The position numbers and the translations under genes were made by a program. DNA of 64,000 nucleotides from Streptomyces venezuelae (GTDB lineage Bacteria > Actinomycetota > Actinomycetes > Streptomycetales > Streptomycetaceae), in NCBI RefSeq assembly GCF_008642335.1, contig NZ_CP029191.1:7936001-8000000 (forward strand). Direction: 5' to 3'. Position 1 is the stretch's first letter; every line of letters starts with the position of its first letter. The notes below the pieces were generated by a model. That model had not been told where the DNA came from, did no database searches, and saw nothing but the letters and a program-made list of their open reading frames with translations. Below, one piece after another: positions 8,938 through 16,834 of the stretch.

Positions 8938-9404
8938 CGGCGCGCGTGGCGGTGGGCGACACCGTCGAGGACTTTACGCTGCCGGACGAGACCGGCACCG
9001 AGCGGCGGCTCTCGGAACTCCTCCAGGACGGCCCGGTGGTGCTGTTCTTCTACCCGGCCGCCCTCACCCCCGGCTGTACGGCGGAGGCCTGTCACTTCCG
9101 TGACCTCGCCGCCGAATTCGGTGCCGCGGGGGCGCGGCCCGTGGGCATCAGCGGCGACCAGGTCGACCGGCAGCGCGAGTTCACGGAACGTCACACCTTG
9201 GGCTTCCCCCTGCTCGCGGACCCCGAGGGCGTGGTGCGCGGCCGGTTCGGCGTGACCCGCGGCTTCTCACTGGCGCCCACCAAACGGGTCACGTTCGTCA
9301 TCGGCAAGGACCGCACGGTCGCCGAGGTGGTCCGCAGCGAGTTCCGGATGAGCGCCCACGCAGACCGTGCACTGGCGGCGGTGCGGCGCCTGGCGGCCGG
9401 CTGA
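8934..9404 (+). CDS. thiol peroxidase of the AhpC/TSA family, BCP type
   Basis: 156 residues with a thioredoxin-fold peroxiredoxin. The motif FFYPAALTPGCTAEACHF carries the peroxidatic Cys48 and a resolving Cys53 five residues later, the atypical 2-Cys arrangement of bacterioferritin comigratory proteins. It should reduce H2O2 and organic peroxides using thioredoxin. The start MTARVAVGDTVEDF is chosen because the family begins just before VGDxxPDF and AGGA lies 8 bases upstream. The gene is divergent from the FUSC gene and ends at a hairpin. Confidence 0.94.
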   Translation: MTARVAVGDTVEDFTLPDETGTERRLSELLQDGPVVLFFYPAALTPGCTAEACHFRDLAAEFGAAGARPVGISGDQVDRQREFTERHTLGFPLLADPEGVVRGRFGVTRGFSLAPTKRVTFVIGKDRTVAEVVRSEFRMSAHADRALAAVRRLAAG

Positions 9405-9416
9405 CCACTGATCGCG

Positions 9417-9438
9417 CAGGTGAGCCGCGTCTCACCTG
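9417..9438. terminator. hairpin CAGGTGAG-N6-CTCACCTG
   Basis: Perfect 8-bp stem with a 6-base loop, 13 bp after the peroxiredoxin stop and before the PadR operator. There is no U-tract, which is usual in Streptomyces. A probable transcription terminator. Confidence 0.6.
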
Positions 9439-9453
9439 GCCTGCGCCGCTTGT

Positions 9454-9473
9454 CTATGCAACGAGTTGCATAG
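9454..9473. promoter_or_regulatory. PadR-type operator palindrome
   Basis: CTATGCAAC-GA-GTTGCATAG is a perfect 9-2-9 palindrome 12 bp before the padR ATG. ATGCAAC/GTTGCAT arms resemble known PadR-family sites. Its position overlapping the likely promoter suggests autorepression, with co-control of the acyl-CoA dehydrogenase gene downstream. Confidence 0.75.
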
Positions 9474-9485
9474 AAGGATTCGGGC

Positions 9486-10049
9486 ATGGCGCTCGAGCAC
9501 GCGATCCTCGTCTCCCTGCTGGAGAAGCCGGGCTCCGGATACGAACTCGCCCGGCGGTTCGACCGGTCCATCGGCTACTTCTGGGCAGCCACCCACCAGC
9601 AGATCTACCGCGTCCTCAAACGCATGGAGGGCGACGGCTGGATCGACGTCCGCGAGGTGGTCCAGCAGGACCGGCCGGACAAGAAGGAGTACTCCGTCGC
9701 CCCGGACGGCCGTGCCGCGCTCTCCCAGTGGCTGCACGAGCCGATCGAGCCCGAGAGCGTCCGGCACGAGCTCGCCGTGAAGATCCGCGGCGCGGCGTTC
9801 GACGATCCGGTCGCGCTGATCCATGAGGTGGAGCGGCACCGCCAGGCCCACGCCGACCGCCTCGCGCACTACCTCGCGGGCGAGCGGCGCGACTTCACGG
9901 GGCCCGACGCACCGGCCCGCGCGGCCCTCGACGCCGGACAAGAGCTCCAGCACGTCGTGCTGCGCGGCGGCATCGCGTACGAACGGATGACGCTGGCCTG
10001 GCTCGACGACGTGCTCGCCACCCTCCACCGCCTCAACCCCGAGCGCTGA
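9486..10049 (+). CDS. PadR family transcriptional regulator
   Basis: 187 residues. The N-terminal winged helix (ALEHAILVSLLEKPGSGYELARRFDRSIGYFWAATHQQIYRVLKRMEGDGWI) is the PadR domain. A helical C-terminal Vir_act_alpha_C-type dimerisation region follows from about residue 95. ATG 9486 has AAGGA 8 bases upstream. It lies 36 bp before the acyl-CoA dehydrogenase gene in the same direction, and a perfect palindrome sits just upstream, so it probably represses this two-gene operon until an effector, perhaps a phenolic or acyl compound, binds. Confidence 0.93.
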   Translation: MALEHAILVSLLEKPGSGYELARRFDRSIGYFWAATHQQIYRVLKRMEGDGWIDVREVVQQDRPDKKEYSVAPDGRAALSQWLHEPIEPESVRHELAVKIRGAAFDDPVALIHEVERHRQAHADRLAHYLAGERRDFTGPDAPARAALDAGQELQHVVLRGGIAYERMTLAWLDDVLATLHRLNPER

Positions 10050-10085
10050 GCGCGCTCCACGTACCTCCTGGAAAGGCGAACCGCC

Positions 10086-11810
10086 ATGGCCGACCCGCTG
10101 CTGTTCAACCCGAACACCTACGACCCGACCCACTTCGACCCCGAGACCCGCAGGCTGCTGCGCGCGACCGTCGACTGGTTCGAGGCGCGCGGCAAGCGCA
10201 AGTTGATCGAGGACTACCGCACCCGCGCCTGGCTCGCCGATTTCCTGGAGTTCTCCGCCAAGGAAGGGCTGTTCGCGACCTTCCTCACCCCGGCGTCCGC
10301 GGCGGGGGAGGAGCAGGGCGACAAGCGCTGGGACACCGCCCGCATCGCCGCCCTCAACGAGATCTTCGGCTTCTACGGCCTCGACTACTGGTACGCCTGG
10401 CAGGTCACGATCCTCGGCCTCGGCCCGGTCTGGCAGAGCGACAACGCCGCTGCCCGCACCCGCGCCGCCGAACTCCTCGACCAGGGAGAAGTGTTCGCCT
10501 TCGGCCTCTCCGAGAAGAGCCACGGCGCCGACATCTACTCCACCGACATGCTCCTGGAGCCGGACGGCGACGGCGGCTTCCGTGCCACCGGCTCCAAGTA
10601 CTACATCGGCAACGGCAACGCCGCAGGGCTCGTCTCCGTCTTCGGCCGCCGCACCGACGTCGAGGGCCCGGACGGCTACGTCTTCTTCGCCGCCGACAGC
10701 CGCCACGACGCGTACCACCTGGTCAAGAACGTCGTCGACTCGTCGAAGTACGTGAGCGAGTTCCGCCTGGAGAACTACCCGGTCGGCCCCGACGACGTGC
10801 TGCACACCGGCCGCGCCGCCTTCGACGCCGCCCTCAACACCGTCAACGTCGGCAAGTTCAACCTCTGCACCGCCTCGATCGGCATCTGCGAGCACGCGAT
10901 GTACGAGGCGGTCACCCACGCCCACAACCGCATCCTCTACGGGCGCCCCGTCACCGCCTTCCCGCACGTGCGCCGCGAGCTGACCGACGCCTACGTCCGC
11001 CTCGTCGGGATGAAGCTCTTCAGCGACCGCGCCGTCGACTACTTCCGCTCGGCCGGCCCCGACGACCGCCGCTACCTCCTCTTCAACCCCATGACGAAGA
11101 TGAAGGTGACCACGGAGGGCGAGAAGGTCATCGACCTCATGTGGGACGTCATCGCGGCCAAGGGCTTCGAGAAGGACAACTACTTCGCGCAGGCGGCCGT
11201 CGAGATCCGCGGCCTGCCCAAGCTGGAGGGCACGGTCCACGTCAACCTCGCGCTGATCCTCAAGTTCATGGGCAACCACCTCCTGAACCCCGCCGAGTAC
11301 GCGCCCGTGCCGACCCGTCTCGACGCGGCCGACGACGACTTCCTCTTCCGGCAGGGCCCGGCCCGCGGCCTCGGCGCGATCCGCTTCCACGACTGGCGCA
11401 CCGCCTTCGACGCGTACGCCGAGCTGCCCAACGTCGCCCGCTTCCGCGAGCAGGCCGACGCCCTCCGCACGTTCGTCACCACCGCCGCCCCCGACGAGCG
11501 GCAGAGCCGCGACCTCGACCTGCTCCTCGCCGTCGGCCAGCTCTTCGCGCTGGTCGTGCACGGCCAGCTGATCCTGGAGCAGGCGCGCCTGACCGGCCTG
11601 GACGAGGACGTGCTCGACGAGCTCTTCGCCGTCCTCGTACGCGACTTCTCCGCGCACGCCGTCGAGCTGCACGGCAAGGACTCCGCCACCGAGGACCAGC
11701 AGACGTGGGCGCTCGGCGCGGTCCGCCGTCCGGTCGTCGACGACGCCCGTTCGGCGCGTGTCTGGGAGCGCGTCGAGGCGCTGGCGGGGACGTACGAGAT
11801 GGCGCCGTAG
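10086..11810 (+). CDS. acyl-CoA dehydrogenase family flavoprotein
   Basis: 574 residues. The middle domain has FAFGLSEKSHGADIYSTDM and FRATGSKYYIGNGNAAG, the beta-domain strands that contact FAD. The C-terminal helical domain carries ICEHAMYEAVTHAHNRILYGRPVTAFPHVRRELTDAYVRLVGMKLF and an EKVIDLMWDVIAAKGFEKDNYFAQ segment. At 574 residues it is longer than the usual 380-residue enzymes and belongs to a large acyl-CoA-dehydrogenase-like subgroup. GGAAAGG lies about 10 bases before the ATG. Probably co-transcribed with padR. Substrate unknown. Confidence 0.9.
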   Translation: MADPLLFNPNTYDPTHFDPETRRLLRATVDWFEARGKRKLIEDYRTRAWLADFLEFSAKEGLFATFLTPASAAGEEQGDKRWDTARIAALNEIFGFYGLDYWYAWQVTILGLGPVWQSDNAAARTRAAELLDQGEVFAFGLSEKSHGADIYSTDMLLEPDGDGGFRATGSKYYIGNGNAAGLVSVFGRRTDVEGPDGYVFFAADSRHDAYHLVKNVVDSSKYVSEFRLENYPVGPDDVLHTGRAAFDAALNTVNVGKFNLCTASIGICEHAMYEAVTHAHNRILYGRPVTAFPHVRRELTDAYVRLVGMKLFSDRAVDYFRSAGPDDRRYLLFNPMTKMKVTTEGEKVIDLMWDVIAAKGFEKDNYFAQAAVEIRGLPKLEGTVHVNLALILKFMGNHLLNPAEYAPVPTRLDAADDDFLFRQGPARGLGAIRFHDWRTAFDAYAELPNVARFREQADALRTFVTTAAPDERQSRDLDLLLAVGQLFALVVHGQLILEQARLTGLDEDVLDELFAVLVRDFSAHAVELHGKDSATEDQQTWALGAVRRPVVDDARSARVWERVEALAGTYEMAP

Positions 11811-11820
11811 CGGGCGGCGG

Positions 11821-12717
11821 TCACGGGGTGAGGCCGCGCATGCCCTTGTAGGGGACGGGCCGGCCGGTCAGCGCGTCGAGCACGACGCGGTCGCCGACCG
11901 GCCGTTCCAGTTCCACGGTCACCCGCTGCATCTGCGCCTGACTGGTGCAGAGACTGCCGTCGTCGTTCCGGTTCCTGACGGAGGGGAGCAGCACGACGCT
12001 CCCGTCGGTTTCGAGCGGCTTCACGATCGCTCCGTCGTCGCAGGCGCCGTGGAGGGCGATCACGGTCACCGCCCGTCCGTCCGGGGCTGTCCCCACGAGC
12101 CGGTCGAGCGGGAGGCCGGGGAGCTCGCGCGCCCAGCCGATCGGCGGGCGGGGGGACTTCGACGGGAGGACCGCGGCCTGCTTCAGGGGCGCGGTGTACC
12201 CGTCCAGGGTGTACAGCCAGGCCGGGACCGTCGCCGGTCCGCGGCTGGTGGCCACGCGCATCTCACCCCGCGCCACCCCGGTGACCGTGAGGTGTGGCTC
12301 TCCCGCACGCGCGGCCCGGTGGACCGCGAGGGTTCTGTACGACTCGTCCGCCCCCACGAGCGGCCGCGCGAGCACCGGCTCGCCGGGCCACCTCACCCAG
12401 CCGCCCCTGGGCCCGGGATCCGGCAACTTGCCCCGCAGGACGAAGCGCCCGTCCTCGAAGGCCCGCTCGTCGGCCCGACCGTGCAACCCGCCCCGCGGCG
12501 GCTGGACCGTCTCCCCGGCGGGGTGATACCCGGTGCGCCAGGCGGTGGCCGCCGCGGAACCGTCCCAGGCCTTCGCGACCGTCCGGGCACGGTCCGCGAG
12601 GGCGGCGCCGTCCACACCGTCGCCGAGAGCCTCCTCGCTGCCGCACCCGGGGGCTGTCACCAGGACCGCGCCGGACACGGCGACCGCGGCGAGTACGCGG
12701 AACGGACGGGCGAGCAT
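11821..12717 (-). CDS. putative lipoprotein, unknown function
   Basis: 298 residues. The N-terminus MLARPFRVLAAVAVSGAVLVTAPGCGSEE has a short positive region, a hydrophobic stretch and a Cys in a slightly non-canonical lipobox (T-A-P-G-C). The rest is a soluble domain without a motif I recognise. The ATG at 12717 is chosen because GGAGG lies 4 bases upstream and it starts the signal peptide; a longer in-frame start at 12783 would bury the signal sequence. Divergent from the SDR gene, and its stop is 11 bp from the convergent dehydrogenase stop. Confidence 0.8.
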   Translation of the reverse strand: MLARPFRVLAAVAVSGAVLVTAPGCGSEEALGDGVDGAALADRARTVAKAWDGSAAATAWRTGYHPAGETVQPPRGGLHGRADERAFEDGRFVLRGKLPDPGPRGGWVRWPGEPVLARPLVGADESYRTLAVHRAARAGEPHLTVTGVARGEMRVATSRGPATVPAWLYTLDGYTAPLKQAAVLPSKSPRPPIGWARELPGLPLDRLVGTAPDGRAVTVIALHGACDDGAIVKPLETDGSVVLLPSVRNRNDDGSLCTSQAQMQRVTVELERPVGDRVVLDALTGRPVPYKGMRGLTP

Positions 12718-12805
12718 GTGACCTCCTGAGGGGAGCCCTGACGTGGCCGTTCCTGTGACGCGGCGGGCACGGGAAACGTTCACCGTGTCGGAGGGATGTC
12801 GGTGA

Positions 12806-12827
12806 GGTGTCGGTGACCACTGACACC
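12806..12827. promoter_or_regulatory. operator-like palindrome before SDR gene
   Basis: A hyphenated dyad GGTGTC-N-GTG-NN-CAC-N-GACACC, 42 bp before the SDR start in the divergent intergenic region. The symmetry suits a dimeric repressor. No regulator gene is adjacent. Confidence 0.4.
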
Positions 12828-12868
12828 GTGGACCTCACCGTTCCGCGCCACCGAGGGAGCCCACCGCC

Positions 12869-13828
12869 ATGTCGCCCACGTCCTCCAGCACGCCCCCGCC
12901 CCCGCCCTGGAACGTCCAGAGCCTGCCGCGCGCCGACGGCAGCGTCTTCCTGATCACCGGCGGCAACGCCGGCATCGGGTACTTCGTCGCGGAGCAGCTG
13001 GCGTCGACCGGTGCGACCGTCGTGCTCGGCAGCCGCAGCCCGGCCAAGGCCGGGGCCGCACTGGAGTCGATCCGCGCGCGGGTCCCCGGCGCACGGGTCC
13101 GAGCCGTACGCCTCGACCTCGCCGACCTCGCGTCGCTGCCGTCGGCCGTGGAGTCCCTGTCGGTGGACCGCCTCGACGCGGTGGTGCACAACGCGGGCGT
13201 CGCGCTCGACGATCCGCCGCGCCAGGAGACCGGCGACGGCCACGAGCTCATGTTCGGCACGAATCACCTCGGGCACTTCGCGTTGACCCGGTGGCTGATG
13301 CCGCTCCTGTCGGCGGCACCTGCGGCCCGCGTCGTGACCATGGGGAGCTTCGCGGCGAAGTCCGAGCGGCTCGACCTCGACGACCTGCAGTCCCACAAGG
13401 ACTACCGCGCCAAGCGCACGTACGGCCGCTCCAAGCTGGCCCAGATGTACTTCGGCATCGAGCTCGACCGCCGGCTGCGCGTCACCGGCAGCCCTGTCAC
13501 GAGCGTGGTCGCCCACCCCGGCGGCGCCCTCGACTCCCTCACCCCGTCACGGCCGCCGGTCCACACGCGCACGACCGGTGCGCGGCTCGGCGCGGCCCCC
13601 GCGGCCCTCCTCGTCCAGGGCAAGGACGCCGGGGCGTGGCCCGCGGTCCGCGCCGTGCTCGACCCGGCCGTGCGGGGCGGCGAGTTGTGGGGCCCGCGCG
13701 TCTTCGGCCTGCGCGGGGAGCCGCGACGCGAAGCGGTGTGGGATCACCTCACCGATCCCTCATCGGCGGCGCGGCTGTGGGACGCGAGCTGCGAACTGAC
13801 CCGCGTCTCCTGGGAATGGCCGAGGTAA
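12869..13828 (+). CDS. short-chain dehydrogenase/reductase, retinol-dehydrogenase-like
   Basis: 319 residues. The Rossmann motif TGGNAGIGY lies near residue 30, followed by NAGV in the fourth strand and the catalytic Ser and YGRSK (Tyr-x-x-x-Lys). It is about 60 residues longer than classical SDRs and has the FGTNHLGHFALT block seen in WW-oxidoreductase/retinol-dehydrogenase-like members. ATG 12869 follows GGGAG. It should reduce a ketone or oxidise an alcohol with NAD(P)H; the substrate is not evident. Confidence 0.92.
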   Translation: MSPTSSSTPPPPPWNVQSLPRADGSVFLITGGNAGIGYFVAEQLASTGATVVLGSRSPAKAGAALESIRARVPGARVRAVRLDLADLASLPSAVESLSVDRLDAVVHNAGVALDDPPRQETGDGHELMFGTNHLGHFALTRWLMPLLSAAPAARVVTMGSFAAKSERLDLDDLQSHKDYRAKRTYGRSKLAQMYFGIELDRRLRVTGSPVTSVVAHPGGALDSLTPSRPPVHTRTTGARLGAAPAALLVQGKDAGAWPAVRAVLDPAVRGGELWGPRVFGLRGEPRREAVWDHLTDPSSAARLWDASCELTRVSWEWPR

Positions 13829-13849
13829 CGGGCAGGTCGAACGGTCAGG

Positions 13850-15379
13850 TCAGAGGAAGCTGACGTTCTGGGCGAGGGAGAGCCGGCTCGAATAGTTGAT
13901 CGTGTTCGTGGCCGACCGCATGTACGCGCGCCACGCGTCGGAGCCCGACTCACGGCCGCCGCCCGTCTCCTTCTCGCCCCCGAACGCGCCGCCGATCTCC
14001 GCCCCGGACGTCCCGATGTTCACGTTGGCGATGCCGCAGTCGGAGCCCTCGGCGGACAGGAAACGCTCCGCCTCCTGCTGGTCGCACGTGAAGATGCTCG
14101 ACGAGAGGCCCTGGGGCACGTCGTTGTGGAGGGCGATGGCCTCGTCGAAGGTGTCGTACGTCATGACGTAGAGAAGCGGCGCGAACGTCTCCTCGCGGAC
14201 CACGTCCGTCTGCCGCCCGACGCGCACCACCGCCGGTTCCACGTACGCGGCGTGCGGCGCCGACGGCGCCGCGCAACGGGCACCTCCCGCCAGCACCTCG
14301 CCGCCCTCGCCCCGCACCCGGTCCAGCGCGCTCCGCATCTCCGCGAGCGCCCGTGCGGAGATCAGCGGGCCGACCAGTGTCGCCCGGTCGAAGGGGTCGC
14401 CGATGGGCAGCTTCCGGTAGGCGGAGGTGAGGCGGCCCACGAGCGTCTCCGCGATGTCGTGGTGCACGATGAGGCGCCGCAGCGTCGTGCAGCGCTGCCC
14501 CGCGGTGCCGACCGCCGCGAACACGATGCCCTGCACGGCGAGGTCCAGGTCGGCGGAGGGGGCGACGACCGCCGCGTTGTTGCCGCCGAGTTCGAGCAGG
14601 GAGCGGCCGAAGCGGGCGGCGACGCGCGGGCCGACCTCGCGGCCCATGCGGGTCGACCCGGTGGCGCTGACCAGCGCGACCCGCGGATCGTCCACGAGCC
14701 GCTCACCGACGGCCCGGTCGCCGAGCAGGAGCCGGTGCACGTCACGGGGTGCGCCCACGTCGGCGGCGGCTCGGGCCAGGAGCCGGTCGCAGGCCAGGGA
14801 GATCAGCGGGGTCAGTTCGGAGGGCTTCCACACCACGGTGTCGCCGCAGGCCAGGGCGACGGCGGTGTTCCACGACCACACCGCGGCCGGGAAGTTGAAC
14901 GCGGAGATGACGCCGACGACACCGAGCGGATGCCAGGTCTCCGCCAGGCGGTGCCCCGGACGCTCGGAGGCGATGGTGCGCCCGTAGAGCTGCCGGGACA
15001 GGCCGACGGCGAAGTCGCAGATGTCGATCATCTCCTGCACCTCGCCGAGCGCCTCGGAGCGGATCTTGCCCGCCTCGATGGTGATCAGGTCCGCGAGGTC
15101 GTCCTTGTGGTCGCGCAGCAGGTCACCGAGGCGCCGGACCAGGTCGCCGCGGCGCGGGGCCGGAGTGGTCCGCCAGTCGAGGAAGGCGGCACGGGCCGCC
15201 GCGAGCGCCTCCTCGGTCCCCGCGGGACCGGTCGCGGCCAGGCCGAAGAGGTCCTCGCCGGTGATGGGGGTACGGGCCCGCAGACCGTTGCCCTCGGGGA
15301 CGGTGACGCCGACGCGGTCGAGCGCGGTACGGGCGCGGGCGCGCAGCTCGTCGGTGGCGGGCAGGGCGATGCCGGTCAT
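13850..15379 (-). CDS. amaB: aminoadipate-semialdehyde/P6C dehydrogenase, ALDH7 type
   Basis: 509 residues of an aldehyde dehydrogenase. The cofactor region has NFPAAVWSWNTAVALACGDTVVWKPSE, the general base is in LLELGGNNAAVV, and the nucleophile Cys is in GTAGQRCTTLRR. The GQRCTT context and NIGTSGAEIGGAFGGEKETGGGRESGSD mark the ALDH7/antiquitin class, which oxidises 2-aminoadipate 6-semialdehyde (from piperideine-6-carboxylate) to 2-aminoadipate. ATG overlaps the TGA of hglS by 4 bp, so the two are translationally coupled. Together with hglS and the upstream amine oxidase it supports an L-pipecolate/lysine catabolic route. The symbol follows Pseudomonas usage. Confidence 0.88.
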   Translation of the reverse strand: MTGIALPATDELRARARTALDRVGVTVPEGNGLRARTPITGEDLFGLAATGPAGTEEALAAARAAFLDWRTTPAPRRGDLVRRLGDLLRDHKDDLADLITIEAGKIRSEALGEVQEMIDICDFAVGLSRQLYGRTIASERPGHRLAETWHPLGVVGVISAFNFPAAVWSWNTAVALACGDTVVWKPSELTPLISLACDRLLARAAADVGAPRDVHRLLLGDRAVGERLVDDPRVALVSATGSTRMGREVGPRVAARFGRSLLELGGNNAAVVAPSADLDLAVQGIVFAAVGTAGQRCTTLRRLIVHHDIAETLVGRLTSAYRKLPIGDPFDRATLVGPLISARALAEMRSALDRVRGEGGEVLAGGARCAAPSAPHAAYVEPAVVRVGRQTDVVREETFAPLLYVMTYDTFDEAIALHNDVPQGLSSSIFTCDQQEAERFLSAEGSDCGIANVNIGTSGAEIGGAFGGEKETGGGRESGSDAWRAYMRSATNTINYSSRLSLAQNVSFL

Positions 15380-16791
15380 GACGCTCCCTGGGGACGTGGT
15401 GCGCGGGTGGGACGCAGTGCGCGGGGGAGGAGGGCGAGGGAGCGGTCCCGCTGCCGCTCGTACAGCGCGAAGGGGTCGAGGACCTCGCGGCCCATGGCCT
15501 CGGAGAGCGTGTCGACGCCGTACGCACTGCCCTCCTCCCTGTCACTGTTCCTGGAACCCGTGTCGCTGAGGTTGGACTGGAAGATGCCGGCGGCCGACCG
15601 GGGCAGGAAGTCCTCGTACACGATCGGTTCGGCCCGCAGCCAGCCTCCGTCCAGGAGCCCGCCGAGGTCGGCGGGCGGGCGCCCGCCGACCTCGGGCCGG
15701 TCGGGGACGGCGTGGTACGTGAAGAACCCGAGGCCCCGCGCGGCGAGTTCGTGTTCGGTGGCAGGCAGGTGCTCGGCCCACACGGCGCGGGCCACGGCGT
15801 TCCGCTCGGCGGTCGGGCGGGACGCGGCCCGTTCGTCGACGAGGCCGAGCAGCCGGTCGTAGAGGACGCGGCCCTCGCGGGTCAGGGCGATGCCCCGCGC
15901 CTCGACCTCGCCGAACCGCACCCGCAGATGGCCGCGCCGCACGCTGCCGTCCGCCGCCCGCATCGCGCGCGGCTCGGCGAGCGCGCGGAACGAGGTCTGG
16001 CGCAGCAGCACGTCAGGCCCCGCCCAGCAGGGCGGCCCCTGAATGGTGTCGATCATCTCGATGCCGCGTTCGGTCATGCGCCGGTAGAGCTCGTCGATGT
16101 CCAGGACGCGCGGGGTGAGGTGGTTGATGTGGGTGCTGCGGACGCCGCCGATGTCCGCGGCGACGGCGGAGACGCGCTCCAACGACGCGTACCACTCCTC
16201 GTCGATGGGCTCGGCCGACAACTCGAAGGCACCAACGGCGAGTTCGAGGAACCGCTCGGCGTCCGCCTCGGACAGTTCCCGCTCCGCCTCCGCCCGGTCG
16301 GCCAGCGCGAGCAGCTCCGGCGGGAACAGCTCGCGGCCCGCGAGGAACGTGTCGAGGCGGGAACGCAGGCCGTCGTCGAAGAAGCGGGCGTCGGCCACGG
16401 TGAGCAGGGACGTGAAGACCCGGAACGGGTTGCGGGCCAGCTCCTCCTCGGCCACCGGCCGGAACGCCGTCGACACGATGGGGAGGGCACTGGCCGGGGT
16501 GTCGCGCAGGTCGTAGAAGCCGACCGGGTGCATGCCCAGAGCGCCGAACACGCGGGCGACCTGGTGCAGTTCCCGCGGAGTGCCGACGCGGATGGCGCCG
16601 TGCCGTTCGGCGGTGACGCGGCCGATGGAGCCGAGGCGCTCGGCTTCGGTGCCGCGTTTGCGCAGCACGTCCTCGTTGACCTCACGGGAGACGTCCACCA
16701 GCTTCGTGTACGCGGGGACCTCACGCCCGTACATCCGCGAGAGCCGTTCGGCGAACCCGGCGCGCAGCCGCCACTGCTTGATCATCGACAT
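15376..16791 (-). CDS. hglS: 2-oxoadipate dioxygenase/decarboxylase, HglS/YdcJ (DUF1338) family
   Basis: 471 residues matching the DUF1338 family: AERHGAIRVGTPRELHQVARVFGALGMHPVGFYDL, THINHLTPRVLDID and IEMIDTIQGPPCW are typical blocks. HglS is a non-haem iron enzyme that converts 2-oxoadipate to D-2-hydroxyglutarate in bacterial lysine breakdown. Metal ligands are expected in the His of RHGAIRVG, the His of THINHLTPR, and a later Glu. AAAGGA sits 4 bases before the ATG. The stop overlaps the downstream amaB start. Sitting next to amaB and an AmaA-like oxidase mirrors the P. putida lysine region and supports the call. Confidence 0.88.
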   Translation of the reverse strand: MSMIKQWRLRAGFAERLSRMYGREVPAYTKLVDVSREVNEDVLRKRGTEAERLGSIGRVTAERHGAIRVGTPRELHQVARVFGALGMHPVGFYDLRDTPASALPIVSTAFRPVAEEELARNPFRVFTSLLTVADARFFDDGLRSRLDTFLAGRELFPPELLALADRAEAERELSEADAERFLELAVGAFELSAEPIDEEWYASLERVSAVAADIGGVRSTHINHLTPRVLDIDELYRRMTERGIEMIDTIQGPPCWAGPDVLLRQTSFRALAEPRAMRAADGSVRRGHLRVRFGEVEARGIALTREGRVLYDRLLGLVDERAASRPTAERNAVARAVWAEHLPATEHELAARGLGFFTYHAVPDRPEVGGRPPADLGGLLDGGWLRAEPIVYEDFLPRSAAGIFQSNLSDTGSRNSDREEGSAYGVDTLSEAMGREVLDPFALYERQRDRSLALLPRALRPTRAPRPQGAS

Positions 16792-16834
16792 GTCGTCCTT
16801 TCGCCGTCCTCGCCGCTTTCGGGGTTCCTCGGCC

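Noticed and set aside
9432..11672. 746-codon minus-strand frame opposite padR and the acyl-CoA dehydrogenase
   Set aside because: Repetitive Val/Glu/Gly/Ala composition with no motif, and it would span two well-supported plus-strand genes.
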